From Agromyces bracchium (GTDB lineage: Bacteria > Actinomycetota > Actinomycetes > Actinomycetales > Microbacteriaceae), in NCBI RefSeq assembly GCF_009709675.1, contig NZ_WMLB01000014.1, positions 1-36,812 on the forward strand: a DNA stretch of 36,812 nucleotides, written 5' to 3'. Below the pieces are notes generated by a model that had not been told where the DNA came from, ran no database searches, and was given only the letters and a program-made list of their open reading frames with translations. Both the position numbers and the translations under genes were made by a program. Positions 8,024-17,279 of this stretch are shown piece by piece (the first letter of the stretch is position 1; every line of letters begins with the position of its first letter).

Positions 8024-9118
8024 TCAGGCCTTCGCAGGTGCGGAAGGAGCGAACGACGCCATGGCCTCGAGGAAGGCGGTGGTCTCCGCTTCGGTGCCCG
8101 CGGTGACGCGAAGGCAGCCGGGCAGCCCGATCTCGCGGATCAGGATGCCCCGTTCGAGCAGAGCCTCGAAGACCGCGTGGGGATCGTCGACGCCGCCGAA
8201 CAGCACGAAGTTCGAGCCGCTCCGGTAGGGGCGGAAGCCGAGCGATGCGAGTTCGCGCGTGATGCGGTCGCGCTGCGACCGGATCTCGTCGACCATCGCG
8301 AGCATCTCGTCGGAGTGCGCGAGCGCCCCGAGCGCCGCCGCCTGCGTGAGCGCCGAGAGGTGGTACGGCAGGCGCACGAGTCGGAGCGCGTCGATGACGG
8401 CGGGGTCGGCGGCGAGGTAGCCCACGCGCGCGCCGGCGAACGCGAACGCCTTGCTCATCGTGCGCGAGACGAGCAGACGCGGGCGCCCCTCGAGCAGGGT
8501 CAGCGCACTCGGCGTTCCGGGGTCGGCGAACTCCTGGTACGCCTCGTCGACGACCACGACGCCGCGCGCGGCGTCGGCGACCGCGGCGATCGTCTCGAGC
8601 GAGAGGGGCGTTCCGGTCGGGTTGTTCGGCGAGCACAGCAGCACGATGTCGGGGTCGTGGCGCTCGATCGCGGCGACCGCGGTCTCGGGCGAGAGTTCGA
8701 AGTCGGCGTCGCGGTCGGCCGCGATCCACCCGGTGCCCGTCCCGGAGGAGAGCAGGCCGTACATCGAGTACGTCGGGCCGAAGCCGAGCGCCGTCCGGCC
8801 GGGGCCGCCGAACGCCTGCAGGATGTGCTGCAGCACCTCGTTGGAACCGTTCGCGGCCCACAGCTGCTCGGGCACGAGCCCGTGCCTGAGGTAGCCGGCC
8901 AGCGCCGCCCGGAGCTGCGTGAACTCGCGGTCCGGGTAGCGGTTCAGGCCGATGATCGCCGCGGCCACGCGGGCGACGATGTCGTGCGCGACGTCTTCCG
9001 GGATCGGATGCGTGTTCTCGTTGACGTTCAGTGCGACCGGCACGTGCTTCTGCGGAGCGCCGTACGGGGACTTCCCGCGAAGGTCGTCGCGGATGGGCAG
9101 GTCGTCGAGACTCGTCAC
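8024..9118 (-). CDS. hisC: Histidinol-phosphate aminotransferase
   Basis: A 364-aa fold-type I PLP aminotransferase. It shows SPNNPTG (163-169), DEAYQEF (191-197) and the PLP lysine K223 in SRTMSKAFAFAGARVGY, with the HisC-type opening RGKSPYGAPQ and NVNENTHP. It converts imidazole-acetol phosphate plus glutamate to histidinol phosphate. The start is GTG: no Shine-Dalgarno sequence exists, but TAGCAT ends 6 nt upstream, fitting leaderless initiation. hisD, usually the preceding gene, is not here; lexA and the LysM gene lie upstream instead. Confidence 0.94.
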   Translation of the reverse strand: MTSLDDLPIRDDLRGKSPYGAPQKHVPVALNVNENTHPIPEDVAHDIVARVAAAIIGLNRYPDREFTQLRAALAGYLRHGLVPEQLWAANGSNEVLQHILQAFGGPGRTALGFGPTYSMYGLLSSGTGTGWIAADRDADFELSPETAVAAIERHDPDIVLLCSPNNPTGTPLSLETIAAVADAARGVVVVDEAYQEFADPGTPSALTLLEGRPRLLVSRTMSKAFAFAGARVGYLAADPAVIDALRLVRLPYHLSALTQAAALGALAHSDEMLAMVDEIRSQRDRITRELASLGFRPYRSGSNFVLFGGVDDPHAVFEALLERGILIREIGLPGCLRVTAGTEAETTAFLEAMASFAPSAPAKA

Positions 9119-9124
9119 CGATCA

Positions 9125-9130
9125 ATGCTA
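9125..9130 (-). promoter_or_regulatory. Leaderless -10 of hisC
   Basis: TAGCAT, then 6 nt (TGATCG), then the GTG start of hisC. This supports the GTG start although no ribosome site is visible. Confidence 0.55.
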
Positions 9131-9179
9131 TCCGCGGGCGCCATCGTGTTTCGGCGTGGGTGGCGTACCCCGCGGCCGG

Positions 9180-9560
9180 CTAGCCTGCGGCGGGGAGCAC
9201 CAGCTGCTGCCCGGGCTGCACCACGGCGTCGTCGAGGCCGTTCAGGCGCATGATCTCGTAGATCACGTCACGCGGGTCGGCCGCGGGCGCGATCGCCTCG
9301 GCGATGCCCCAGAGCGTGTCGCCGGCGCCGACCTCGACGGTCTCGAACGTCGTCGCCGCGCGCCCGTCGTCGATGCCGGCGACCGCACCGCCGCTCGAGA
9401 GCACGCCGACCAGCACGCCGATCGCGAGCGGGAGCGCGGCCAAGCCGGTGACGACGATGCGGCCACGTCGGGTGAGCCTGAGCCGGGTGCGCGGGGTCGC
9501 CGCCGCGAACGCGGGCATCGTCGGCGCCGCGTTCGCGACCCCCATCACCACTGCACTCAT
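9180..9560 (-). CDS. LysM membrane protein beside lexA, probable SOS division inhibitor
   Basis: A 126-aa protein: about 28 cytosolic residues, a basic stop (RLRLTRRGR), one membrane helix around 34-57 ([20 protein letters not shown]), a linker, then an external LysM domain from about residue 75 ([16 protein letters not shown]...[21 protein letters not shown]). The ATG has GGGAGGTG 5 nt upstream; the longer open frame 5' of it is discarded. Small LysM proteins divergent from lexA are the SOS-induced division suppressors DivS (Corynebacterium), ChiZ/Rv2719c (Mycobacterium) and YneA (Bacillus). Architecture and position fit; sequence identity was not tested. Its predicted -10 is overlapped by a degenerate SOS box. 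Confidence 0.85.
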   Translation of the reverse strand: MSAVVMGVANAAPTMPAFAAATPRTRLRLTRRGRIVVTGLAALPLAIGVLVGVLSSGGAVAGIDDGRAATTFETVEVGAGDTLWGIAEAIAPAADPRDVIYEIMRLNGLDDAVVQPGQQLVLPAAG

Positions 9561-9588
9561 TCCGCACCTCCCGGGCTTCCACCCCCGC

Positions 9589-9616
9589 ATCCGGCCCTCG
9601 GCCGGGAGGGCCGGAT
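9589..9616 (-). promoter_or_regulatory. Hairpin in the 5' leader of the LysM gene
   Basis: A perfect 11-bp stem, ATCCGGCCCTC with GAGGGCCGGAT, and a 6-nt loop (GGCCGG). It sits between the predicted transcription start and the Shine-Dalgarno sequence on the minus strand and could limit basal expression or stabilise the transcript. Confidence 0.5.
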
Positions 9617-9629
9617 GCGAAGCTGTGTT

Positions 9630-9661
9630 CCGAATATATCTTCGAACAATCGACGCCGCAA
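9630..9661 (-). promoter_or_regulatory. Promoter and degenerate SOS box of the LysM gene
   Basis: On the minus strand TTGCGG (9656-9661) and TATATT (9633-9638) are separated by exactly 17 bp. The sequence at 9630-9645 (CCGAATATATCTTCGA) matches 9 of 12 positions of the actinobacterial SOS consensus TCGAAC-N4-GTTCGA and covers the -10. Binding would be weaker than at lexA itself. Confidence 0.5.
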
Positions 9662-9703
9662 GCACCGGACGGTGGGAAATCAGGCCGGAAATCCGCGACA
9701 CAC

Positions 9704-9719
9704 TCGAACGGATGTTTGT
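9704..9719. promoter_or_regulatory. SOS box of lexA
   Basis: TCGAACGGATGTTTGT, matching 10 of 12 positions of TCGAAC-N4-GTTCGA, lies about 100 bp before the lexA start and overlaps its -35. This gives LexA autorepression. Confidence 0.8.
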
Positions 9720-9744
9720 CGCGCGTGTGCGAGGCGGATACAGT
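9716..9744 (+). promoter_or_regulatory. lexA promoter
   Basis: TTGTCG (9716-9721) and TACAGT (9739-9744) with a 17-bp spacer. The SOS box covers the -35. The predicted start near 9751 gives a leader of about 70 nt. Confidence 0.6.
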
Positions 9745-9820
9745 TTCGAATGTCCGACCACAGTCGAACACCGACCACCGACATCCGGGCCGACGCGGTC
9801 CCAGACGAGAGGCGAGGCAC

Positions 9821-10507
9821 GTGAGCATCGACATCGACCAGGCACGCGGCGCGGGCGGCCGGTCGCGTCGGCGAAAGACCCTGAGCGCGAAGCAGCTCGC
9901 GATCCTCGAGGTCATCCGCGGCTCCGTCGCCGACCGGGGCTACCCGCCGAGCATGCGCGAGATCGGCGACGCCGTCGGGCTCTCCTCGCTCTCGAGCGTC
10001 ACGCACCAGCTGAACCAGCTCGAACTCGCCGGCTACCTGCGACGAGACCCGAACCGTCCCCGCGCGCTCGAGATCCTCATCGACGTGCCCGGGTCCGAGC
10101 GCAGCCCCGCCGCCGAGCCCGCCCCGGTCGGCGACGCTGCCATGGTGCCGCTCGTCGGCCGCATCGCCGCCGGCGTGCCGATCACCGCCGAACAGCAGAT
10201 CGAAGAGGTCTTCCCGCTCCCCCGCCAGCTCGTCGGCAAGGGCGAGCTGTTCATCCTGAAGGTCGTCGGCGACTCGATGATCGACGCCGCGATCTGCGAC
10301 GGCGACTGGGTCGTCGTCCGCTCGCAGAAGACGGCCGAGAACGGCGAGATCGTCGCCGCGATGCTCGACGGCGAGGCCACCGTCAAGGTCTTCCGCCAGC
10401 GCGACGGGCACACGTGGCTGCTCCCCCGCAACTCGGCGTTCGAGCCGATCCTCGGCGACGAGTCCGAGGTGCTCGGCAAGGTCGTCGCGGTGCTCCGCAC
10501 CGTCTAG
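9821..10507 (+). CDS. lexA: SOS repressor LexA
   Basis: A 228-aa LexA. The N-terminal winged helix (about 20-83) reads [23 protein letters not shown] and [12 protein letters not shown]. The self-cleavage site is Ala117-Gly118 in GRIAAGVP. The latch catalytic Ser152 (VVGDSMID) and Lys189 (ATVKVF) are intact, so RecA-stimulated autocleavage should work. The GTG start ([10 protein letters not shown]) is preceded by GAGG; the longer frame back to 9716 would overlap the SOS-regulated promoter and is rejected. It represses its own promoter and, by site, recA and probably the divergent LysM gene. A strong hairpin separates it from convergent metE. Confidence 0.96.
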   Translation: MSIDIDQARGAGGRSRRRKTLSAKQLAILEVIRGSVADRGYPPSMREIGDAVGLSSLSSVTHQLNQLELAGYLRRDPNRPRALEILIDVPGSERSPAAEPAPVGDAAMVPLVGRIAAGVPITAEQQIEEVFPLPRQLVGKGELFILKVVGDSMIDAAICDGDWVVVRSQKTAENGEIVAAMLDGEATVKVFRQRDGHTWLLPRNSAFEPILGDESEVLGKVVAVLRTV

Positions 10508-10560
10508 CTCGTATTCTCCGCGCGGTGCGCCGGTACCGTCATCAGCACCGACACCGGCGA

Positions 10561-10603
10561 CGAGGGCGGATGCCACGGGCTCGCCCCGCGGCATCCGCCC
10601 TCG
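10561..10603. terminator. Bidirectional terminator between lexA and metE
   Basis: A perfect 14-bp stem: CGAGGGCGGATGCC at 10561-10574 pairs with GGCATCCGCCCTCG at 10590-10603 around a 15-nt loop. It lies between the convergent lexA and metE stops and can serve both strands. Confidence 0.8.
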
Positions 10604-10613
10604 ATCATCGTGG

Positions 10614-12953
10614 TCAGGCCGTCGCGACCGCGACCCCCTCGCGCACCGAGCGCGTCGCCTCGACGATGTTCGAAAGCGACGCGACCGTCTCGTCGTAGCC
10701 GCGCGTCTTCAGGCCGCAATCCGGGTTCACCCAGAGGCGCCCGGCGGGAACACCGTCGACCGCGCGCTCGAGCAGCGAGCGCACCTCCTCGACGCTCGGC
10801 ACGCGCGGCGAGTGGATGTCGTACACGCCGGGGCCCACGCCGTGGTCGAAGCCGCTCGCGGCCAGGTCGCCGACGACCTCCATGCGGCTGCGGGCCGCCT
10901 CGATCGAGGTGACGTCGGCGTCGAGCTCGCGGATCGCGTCGATCACGACGCCGAACTCCGAGTAGCAGAGGTGCGTGTGCACCTGCGTCGCCGGTGAGGC
11001 CCCGCCGGTGGCGAGGCGGAACGACCCGACCGACCACTCGAGGTAGGCCGGCTGGTCGGCGCGCTTCAGCGGCAGGAGCTCGCGCAGCGCGGGCTCGTCG
11101 ACCTGGATGACGCGGATGCCGGCCTGCTCGAGGTCGCCGATCTCGTCGCGGAGCGCGAGCGCGACCTGGCGCGCGGTGTCGCCGAGCGGCTGGTCGTCGC
11201 GCACGAACGACCAGGCGAGGATCGTGACGGGACCGGTGAGCATGCCCTTGACGGGCTTCTCCGACAGGGACTGCGCGTACGTCGACCACTCGACCGTCAT
11301 GGGCGCCGGCCGCGAGACGTCGCCCCAGAGGATCGACGGGCGCGTGCAGCGCGAGCCGTACGACTGCACCCAGCCGTGCTGCGTGACCGCGAAGCCGTCG
11401 AGGAGCTCGGCGAAGTACTGCACCATGTCGTTGCGCTCGGGCTCGCCGTGCACGAGCACGTCGAGGCCGAGGTCCTCCTGCAGGCGGATGACCCGCGCGA
11501 TCTCCTCGCGCATGAGCTCGCGGTAGGCGGCATCCGTCAGCTCGCCCTTCACCAGGCGCGCGCGGGCGCGGCGGATGTCGGCCGTCTGCGGGAACGAGCC
11601 GATGGTCGTGGTCGGCAGCGCCGGCAGCGCGAGGTCCTCCTGCGCGGCGACGCGGTCGTCGTACGCCGCACGGGCGAACGCGCCGGCATCGAGCGCGGCG
11701 AGGCGGTCGCGGACGGCCGGCACGCGCACGCCGGGTGCGGCCGCACGGTCGGCCAGGGCGGCGGATGCCGCGTCGAGGTCGGCCGCGACCGCGTCGCGCC
11801 CCTCGGCGAGGCCGCGCGCGAGCGCCGCCACCTGGGCGACCTTCTGGTCGGCGAAGGCGAGCCAGCTCACCAGGCGCGCGTCGAGCGCCGACTCCTCGTC
11901 GACGTCGTGCGGCACGTGCAGGAGCGACGTCGAGGTCGACACGGCGACCGAACCCGAGAACGAGCGGAGCGCCTCGGCGCGTGCGAACGCGTGCTCGAGG
12001 TCGCCGCGCCAGATGTTGTGGCCGTCGACGACGCCCGCGACGAGCGTCTTCGCGGCGAGCGCCTCCTCGGTCACGGGGTCGAGTTGCTCCGGCAGGTCGC
12101 CGCGGACGAGGTCGAACCCGATCGCCTCGACCGGGGTCGCCGCGAGCGCCGGCAGCGCGTCGGCGAGGTCGCCGTAGGGCGCCGCGACGAAGATGGCCGG
12201 GCGCGCGTCGGCCGCACCGAGCGCGTCGTAGGCCTCGGCGACGGCCTCGAGCACGCGCTCTCGCGGCTCGTCGAGGCTCTCGCTCACGAGACCCGGCTCG
12301 TCGAGCTGCACCCACTCGGCGCCGGCCGCGGCGAGCGCGGCGAGGAGCGCGCGGTAGACCGGCACGAGCTCGGCGAGGCGGTCGAGCGGACGGAAGCCCT
12401 CGGGCGCGTCATCCGTCGCCTTCGCCAGCAGGAGGAACGTGACCGGGCCGACGAGCACCGGGCGCGTGACGAACCCGGCCTCGCGCGCCTCGCGCACCTG
12501 GGCGACGAGCGCGTCGGCGTGCGCGGCGAACGCGGTGTCCGGCCCGATCTCGGGCACGAGGTAGTGGTAGTTCGAGTCGAACCACTTCGTCATCTCGAGC
12601 GGCGCGTCGGCGCCCTCGCCGCGGGCCACCGTGAAGGTGCCGGCGAGGTCGAGGCGGCCGTCGGCGTCGAGCAGGCGCTCGAAGCGGGTCGGGACCGCGC
12701 CCACGGCGACGGCCGCGTCGAGCACCTGGTCGTAGTACGAGAACGACTCGGGGATCGCCGAGTCGGTGCGGCCGAGGCCGAGCTCGGCGAGGCGCTCGCG
12801 CGTCGCGGCGCGGAGGCCTGCCGCGGTGCGCTCGAGCTCGGCGGCGTCGATCCGGCCGGCCCAGAACGCCTCGACGGCGTGCTTGAGCTCGCGGCGGCGC
12901 CCGATGCGCGGGTAGCCGAGGATCGTTCCGGTGGGGAAGGCGGGTGCGGTCAT
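10614..12953 (-). CDS. metE: Cobalamin-independent methionine synthase
   Basis: A 779-aa enzyme, about the full length of the family. The N-terminal barrel opens [23 protein letters not shown]. The C-terminal catalytic barrel has TTIGSFPQT, and its zinc ligands appear in HTHLCYSEF (about 656-664) and [11 protein letters not shown] (about 741-751). It methylates homocysteine directly from 5-methyltetrahydropteroyl-glutamate. The ATG overlaps the metF stop (ATGA, 12950-12953), so metF, which makes the methyl donor, and metE are translationally coupled. No cobalamin-riboswitch features were recognised upstream of metF. Confidence 0.96.
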   Translation of the reverse strand: MTAPAFPTGTILGYPRIGRRRELKHAVEAFWAGRIDAAELERTAAGLRAATRERLAELGLGRTDSAIPESFSYYDQVLDAAVAVGAVPTRFERLLDADGRLDLAGTFTVARGEGADAPLEMTKWFDSNYHYLVPEIGPDTAFAAHADALVAQVREAREAGFVTRPVLVGPVTFLLLAKATDDAPEGFRPLDRLAELVPVYRALLAALAAAGAEWVQLDEPGLVSESLDEPRERVLEAVAEAYDALGAADARPAIFVAAPYGDLADALPALAATPVEAIGFDLVRGDLPEQLDPVTEEALAAKTLVAGVVDGHNIWRGDLEHAFARAEALRSFSGSVAVSTSTSLLHVPHDVDEESALDARLVSWLAFADQKVAQVAALARGLAEGRDAVAADLDAASAALADRAAAPGVRVPAVRDRLAALDAGAFARAAYDDRVAAQEDLALPALPTTTIGSFPQTADIRRARARLVKGELTDAAYRELMREEIARVIRLQEDLGLDVLVHGEPERNDMVQYFAELLDGFAVTQHGWVQSYGSRCTRPSILWGDVSRPAPMTVEWSTYAQSLSEKPVKGMLTGPVTILAWSFVRDDQPLGDTARQVALALRDEIGDLEQAGIRVIQVDEPALRELLPLKRADQPAYLEWSVGSFRLATGGASPATQVHTHLCYSEFGVVIDAIRELDADVTSIEAARSRMEVVGDLAASGFDHGVGPGVYDIHSPRVPSVEEVRSLLERAVDGVPAGRLWVNPDCGLKTRGYDETVASLSNIVEATRSVREGVAVATA

Positions 12954-13942
12954 CGTTCTCTCGTGTTCCTCTCGGTGCCCGCATGGGCGGGGGCGGTGGC
13001 GAGGCCGAGCCGGTCGAGCACGGCGAGCACGGCCTCGTGGCGGTTGAAGGTGTACAGATGGAGCCCGGGGGCGCCGCCGGCCAGCACGTCGGCGGCGAGG
13101 TTCGAGGCGTAGTCGACGCCGAGTTCGAACTGGGCGTCGGCGTCGGGCTCGATCTCGAGGTCGATCGCGAGCTCGGCCGGCGCGGGGACGCCCGTGAGCT
13201 GCTCGAGGCGCGCGAGCCGGGCAGGTGTCGTGACGGGCATGATGCCCGGCAGGATCGGGATGGTCACGCCGCCCGCGCGGGCGCGCTGCACGAAGGTGAG
13301 GTAGTCGTCGGCGTGCCAGAACAGCTGCGTGATCGCGAGGTTGGCGCCCGCGACCTCCTTCGCGAGCAGCACGTCGACGTCCTGGTTCGACCCGCGCGAG
13401 CGCGGGTGCCCGGTCGGGAAGGCCGCGACGGCGACGCGCTCCGGTCGTGGGCGCTCGCGGATGGCGGTGACCCCCGGCATCCCCGGGATGCGGGACTGCC
13501 CGAACGGCTCGCGCTCCTCCTGCACCCGGTGGATCAGCTGCACGAGCTCTGCGGCGCTGTGCAGGTCGCCGATCGCGTCCTCCGCGTCCGCGGCGCCCGC
13601 GGGCGGGTCGCCGCGGAGCGCCAGGAAGCTCGTGATGCCCGCGTCGAGGAACTCGCGCACGAGCCGGTTCGCCTCCGCGTGGCTGGACCCGACGCAGGTC
13701 AGGTGCGCCATGGGCTCGACGCGCGTGTGCTCGAGCATGTACCGGAGCACGGTGAGCGACCGGTCGCGGCTCGACCCGCCCGCGCCGAACGTCACCGAGA
13801 TGAACGCGGGGTCGACCTCGGCGAGGCGGTCGATGGTGCGCCCGAGCGCGATCGCCGCCGCGTCCGTCCGCGGCGGGAACAGCTCGAACGAGATCGGCAC
13901 GCGCGGCCGGGCGGCGGCGCCGTCGGGCTCGGTTCCGGTCAT
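12950..13942 (-). CDS. metF: Methylenetetrahydrofolate reductase
   Basis: A 330-aa flavoprotein TIM barrel reducing 5,10-methylene-THF to 5-methyl-THF for MetE. Family features: [13 protein letters not shown] near the N-terminus (catalytic Glu in FELFPP), [23 protein letters not shown], and the [13 protein letters not shown] and PILPGIMPV segments. The start at 13942 (MTGTEPDG) is chosen over one at 13990 because GGAG lies 5 nt upstream and the extra 16 residues show no family likeness. It is the first gene of metF-metE; the promoter must lie in the 239-bp spacer after hflX. Confidence 0.93.
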   Translation of the reverse strand: MTGTEPDGAAARPRVPISFELFPPRTDAAAIALGRTIDRLAEVDPAFISVTFGAGGSSRDRSLTVLRYMLEHTRVEPMAHLTCVGSSHAEANRLVREFLDAGITSFLALRGDPPAGAADAEDAIGDLHSAAELVQLIHRVQEEREPFGQSRIPGMPGVTAIRERPRPERVAVAAFPTGHPRSRGSNQDVDVLLAKEVAGANLAITQLFWHADDYLTFVQRARAGGVTIPILPGIMPVTTPARLARLEQLTGVPAPAELAIDLEIEPDADAQFELGVDYASNLAADVLAGGAPGLHLYTFNRHEAVLAVLDRLGLATAPAHAGTERNTRER

Positions 13943-14181
13943 GTCGCTCCAGAGGGCGAGCAGTTCCGGGGATGGTCGAGTGCACGGCACGCCGCGCCCG
14001 ACCGGCCGGAACGGCAGGTGGGTCTCGCGGGCGGGTGCCGGGCTCGGCGGTCGCTCCAGGCGGGCGGCATCCGGCCGCTCGCCACGATCAGGTGCGACGA
14101 TACGCCGGGTCGACCGGCTCCGCTCCCGGTGTTACGACGAGTGACTCCGGCAGTGCACGGGGTTGGGCGATCGAGCGGATG
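13943..14181 (-). promoter_or_regulatory. metFE leader region with a hairpin
   Basis: This 239-bp gene-free spacer should hold the metFE promoter. I see TATCGT as a possible -10 near 14098-14103 without a good -35. At 14059-14083 there is a 10-position stem (GGCGGGCGGC with GCCGCTCGCC, one wobble or mismatch) around ATCCG. I find no convincing SAM or cobalamin riboswitch core. Confidence 0.3.
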
Positions 14182-15708
14182 CTACGCCAGCGCCTCGGCG
14201 CGGAACTCCTCGAGCTGCGCGGCCTGCTCGGGCGACGCCAGCGCCCGGATCCGCGTGCCGTCCTCGACGTAGTCGGTGGAGAGCACGCGCCCACCCTCGT
14301 GCAGCGCCGAGATGACGTCGCCGCGGTCGTACGGAACCAGGAGGTCGACCTCGACGGCGGGGTCGGGCAGCATGCGGCCGATCGCGGCCAGCACCTCGGC
14401 GACGCCCTCGCCGGTGCGCGCCGAGGCGAACACCGCGTTCGGCTCGAGGCCCTGCAGGACCAGTCGGTCCTCCGGCGTGACGAGGTCGGCCTTGTTGAAG
14501 ACGACGAGTTCGGGGATGTCGCGGGCTCCCACTTCGCCGATGACGTCGCGCACGGTCGCGATCTGCTGGGCGGGGTCGGGGTGCGCGGCATCGACGACGT
14601 GCACGATCAGGTCGGCGTCGCCGACCTCTTCCAGCGTCGAGCGGAACGCCTCGACGAGCTGGTGCGGCAGGTTCCGCACGAACCCGACCGTGTCGGCGAT
14701 CGTGTAGACGCGCCCGTCGGCGGTCGTGTTGCGGCGCACGGTCGCGTCGAGCGTGGCGAACAGCGCGTTCTCGACGAGCACGCCCGCGCCCGTGATGCGG
14801 TTCAGCAGGCTCGACTTGCCCGCGTTGGTGTAGCCCGCGATCGCGACCGACGGCACGGCGTTGCGCTTGCGGTTCGCGCGCTTGGCGTCGCGCGCGGGCT
14901 TCATGCCGACGATCTGCCGGCGGAGCTTCGCCATGCGCGAGTGGATGCGGCGGCGATCGAGCTCGATCTTCGTCTCACCGGGACCACGCGACCCCATGCC
15001 GGCGCCCGCGCCGCCCACCTGGCCACCGGCTTGGCGGGACATCGACTCGCCCCAGCCGCGCAGGCGCGGCAGGAGGTACTCGAGCTGCGCGAGCTCGACC
15101 TGCGCCTTGCCCTCGCGGCTCTTCGCGTGCTGGCTGAAGATGTCGAGGATCACGGCGGTTCGGTCGATGACCTTGACCTTGACCGCATCCTCCAGCGCGC
15201 GGCGCTGGCTCGGCGCGAGCTCGGTGTCGGCGACCACGGTGTCCGCGCCGAGCGCGGCGACCACGTGCCGGAGCTCCTCGGTCTTGCCCCGGCCGAGGTA
15301 CGTGCTGGGGTCGGGGTGCGGGCGCCGCTGCAGGACGCCGTCGAGCACGCGCGCGCCCGCCGTCTCGGCGAGGGCGGCGAGCTCGCGGAGCGAGTTCTCG
15401 GCGTCCTCCAGCGAGCCCTGCGGGTACACGCCGATCAACACGACGTTCTCGAGCCGCAGCTGCCGGTACTCGACCTCGGTGACGTCCTCGAGCTCGGTCG
15501 AGAGACCGCTGACGCGGCGGAGCGCCGCGCGCGCCTCGCGGTCGTACTGCTCGCCGTCGAAGCCGTCGTGGTCGGGCTCGGCGAGCCCGGCGCGCTGGAT
15601 CGACGACGCCTCGGACGCCCCGAAGCGGGACACGCCCGCCCGGGCGTCGGCGCTGCGCAGCACGCGCTCGACCGCGTCGTCGTGGGTCTCGGGTGCCGCG
15701 TCGTTCAT
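14182..15708 (-). CDS. hflX: GTPase HflX
   Basis: A 508-aa ribosome-associated GTPase. The N-terminal HflX domain carries GVYPQG, the Gly-rich linker is AGGQVGGAGAGMGSRGPGETK, and the G domain begins about residue 286 with GYTNAGKSS, then DTVGFV and NKAD. The family splits stalled ribosomes; in mycobacteria HflX acts in antibiotic tolerance. The first ~75 residues (acidic, with DRE and RAG patterns) are longer than in E. coli. The ATG lacks a Shine-Dalgarno sequence, but TAGGCT ends 7 nt upstream, predicting a leaderless mRNA, back to back with a second leaderless promoter for the methyltransferase. Confidence 0.95.
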   Translation of the reverse strand: MNDAAPETHDDAVERVLRSADARAGVSRFGASEASSIQRAGLAEPDHDGFDGEQYDREARAALRRVSGLSTELEDVTEVEYRQLRLENVVLIGVYPQGSLEDAENSLRELAALAETAGARVLDGVLQRRPHPDPSTYLGRGKTEELRHVVAALGADTVVADTELAPSQRRALEDAVKVKVIDRTAVILDIFSQHAKSREGKAQVELAQLEYLLPRLRGWGESMSRQAGGQVGGAGAGMGSRGPGETKIELDRRRIHSRMAKLRRQIVGMKPARDAKRANRKRNAVPSVAIAGYTNAGKSSLLNRITGAGVLVENALFATLDATVRRNTTADGRVYTIADTVGFVRNLPHQLVEAFRSTLEEVGDADLIVHVVDAAHPDPAQQIATVRDVIGEVGARDIPELVVFNKADLVTPEDRLVLQGLEPNAVFASARTGEGVAEVLAAIGRMLPDPAVEVDLLVPYDRGDVISALHEGGRVLSTDYVEDGTRIRALASPEQAAQLEEFRAEALA

Positions 15709-15715
15709 CCTGTCC

Positions 15716-15721
15716 AGCCTA
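15716..15721 (-). promoter_or_regulatory. Leaderless -10 of hflX
   Basis: TAGGCT on the minus strand, 7 nt (GGACAGG), then the hflX ATG, within a 43-bp divergent spacer. Confidence 0.6.
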
Positions 15722-15738
15722 CTTCCGTTCGCCTGCGA

Positions 15739-15744
15739 TAGGTT
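15739..15744 (+). promoter_or_regulatory. Leaderless -10 of the methyltransferase gene
   Basis: TAGGTT, 7 nt (TCCCCGT), then ATG at 15752. It lies 18 bp from the opposing hflX -10, so the two promoters share one DNA face and may compete. Confidence 0.6.
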
Positions 15745-15751
15745 TCCCCGT

Positions 15752-16363
15752 ATGCCGCAGGAGCACTACTTCTCGTCCAAGCCCGCCGATCGGGCGGCGC
15801 TCCGGACCGTTCCGGTGCGGCTCGCCGGCCGCGACGTCGAGGTGCAGACCGCGGGCGGCGTCTTCAGCCCCGACCACGTCGACCTCGGCACGCGAGTCCT
15901 GCTCGACGAGGTCCCCGCTCCCCCCGCCGGTGGTCACCTGCTCGACCTCGGCGCCGGATGGGGCCCGATCGCGCTCACGCTCGGGCTCGAGTCCCCCGAA
16001 GCGACCGTGTGGGCGGTCGACGTGAACGAGCGGGCGCTCGACCTCGTCCGTCGCAACGCGCAGCGACTCGGGCTCCACAACGTCAACACCGTGATGCCCG
16101 ACGATGTTCCCGACGACGTGCGCTTCTCGGTGATCTGGTCCAATCCGCCGATCCGCATCGGCAAGGCCGAGCTGCACGCGCTGCTGCGTCGCTGGCTGCC
16201 TCGGCTCGAGACGGGCGCCACCGCGTGGCTCGTCGTGCAGAAGAACCTCGGCGCCGAGTCGCTGCAGCGCTGGCTGGGCGAGGAGTTCGCGGACGGCTGG
16301 ACCGTGGGGCGCGCGGGGACGTCGAAGGGCTTCCGCGTCCTGACGGTGACGCGCGACCTCTGA
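15752..16363 (+). CDS. Class I SAM methyltransferase, RsmC-like
   Basis: A 203-aa methyltransferase of the RsmC/RlmG 16S rRNA guanine-N2 type. The SAM site DLGAGWG is at 65-71, an acidic ribose-binding residue is in VDVNERAL, and the catalytic NPPI is at 131-134 (SNPPIRIGK). The opening HYFSSKPA is typical for this group. It lacks the N-terminal pseudo-domain of E. coli RsmC, as usual for single-domain Gram-positive homologues. The ATG follows TAGGTT by 7 nt, so it is probably leaderless. It ends 6 nt from the dapF stop on the other strand, with no terminator seen. Confidence 0.88.
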   Translation: MPQEHYFSSKPADRAALRTVPVRLAGRDVEVQTAGGVFSPDHVDLGTRVLLDEVPAPPAGGHLLDLGAGWGPIALTLGLESPEATVWAVDVNERALDLVRRNAQRLGLHNVNTVMPDDVPDDVRFSVIWSNPPIRIGKAELHALLRRWLPRLETGATAWLVVQKNLGAESLQRWLGEEFADGWTVGRAGTSKGFRVLTVTRDL

Positions 16364-16369
16364 CCCTGC

Positions 16370-17251
16370 TCAGGCCAGCGCGAGCACGCCGTCGAAGACG
16401 AGCTCGCCGGGCCCGGAGAGCAGCACGTGCTCCCCGTCGGGCTGCGACGCCATGCGCACGCCGAGCGCGCCGCCCGGCACCTGCACGACCCACGTGTCCG
16501 GTGCCTGTTCGCCCGCCCAGTACCGCACCGCGAGTGCCGCCGCGACCGCGCCCGTGCCGCACGAGAGCGTCTCGCCCGACCCGCGCTCGTGCACGCGCAT
16601 GCGGATGCGTCCCCGCCCGTTCTCGACGAGCGGCTCGGCCGGGACCACGAACTCGACGTTCGCACCGGCCTGCGGCTGCGGGTCGAGGATCGGGAGGTAG
16701 GACAGGTCGAGGCCGTCCAACTCGTCGTCGTCGGCCAGCGCCACCACCACGTGCGGGTTGCCGACGTCGATGCCGAGGCCCGGCCGGGCGACGGGCAGGT
16801 TCTTCGCGCGCACGAGCGGTTCCCCGCCGTCGAGCCGCCAGACACCGAGGTCGGCCTCGAATCCGGCGCCGGTCACCCGGACCCGACGTACCCCCGCGCG
16901 TGTGCCGATCGCGATCCACTCGTCGCCCGCGGGGGCGATGTGCCCCTGGTCGATGAGGTAGCGCACGTAGACGCGGATGCCGTTGCCGCACATCTCCGAC
17001 AGGCTGCCGTCGGCGTTCCAGTAGTCCATGAACCAGGTCGCCTGGGGGTCCTCCGCGAGCGCGCCCGCACCGTCGGCGAGCCGCTCGGAGCGGACCGCCC
17101 GGATCACGCCGTCGGCGCCGACGCCGAAGCGGCGATCGCAGACCGCCGCGATCTGCGTGGGCGAGAGCTCGTGCTCGCCCTCGGGGTCGCTGTACAGCAC
17201 GAAGTCGTTGCCCGTGCCCTGGCCCTTGGTGAAGCGCAGATCGAACGCCAT
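16370..17251 (-). CDS. dapF: Diaminopimelate epimerase
   Basis: A 293-aa epimerase interconverting LL- and meso-diaminopimelate for lysine and peptidoglycan. The two catalytic cysteines are Cys88 in EMCGNGIR and Cys231 in LSCGTGAVA; the opening [14 protein letters not shown] and GVGADG are diagnostic. The ATG follows TAGACT by 6 nt with no ribosome site, so it is likely leaderless. The 28-bp spacer to miaA upstream carries this promoter. Confidence 0.96.
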   Translation of the reverse strand: MAFDLRFTKGQGTGNDFVLYSDPEGEHELSPTQIAAVCDRRFGVGADGVIRAVRSERLADGAGALAEDPQATWFMDYWNADGSLSEMCGNGIRVYVRYLIDQGHIAPAGDEWIAIGTRAGVRRVRVTGAGFEADLGVWRLDGGEPLVRAKNLPVARPGLGIDVGNPHVVVALADDDELDGLDLSYLPILDPQPQAGANVEFVVPAEPLVENGRGRIRMRVHERGSGETLSCGTGAVAAALAVRYWAGEQAPDTWVVQVPGGALGVRMASQPDGEHVLLSGPGELVFDGVLALA

Positions 17252-17257
17252 CGCACC

Positions 17258-17263
17258 AGTCTA
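17258..17263 (-). promoter_or_regulatory. Leaderless -10 of dapF
   Basis: TAGACT, 6 nt (GGTGCG), ATG. The 14-nt block TAGACTGGTGCGAT is identical to that before miaB. Confidence 0.6.
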
Positions 17264-17279
17264 GGGAGCAGGGAACGGC

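Noticed and set aside
9716..9820. Upstream extension of LexA to 9716
   Set aside because: It would place the start codon in the -35/SOS box region; the winged-helix domain begins after the GTG at 9821.
13943..14181. SAM or cobalamin riboswitch before metF
   Set aside because: I could not find the conserved core elements (for example the B12 box) by reading either strand.
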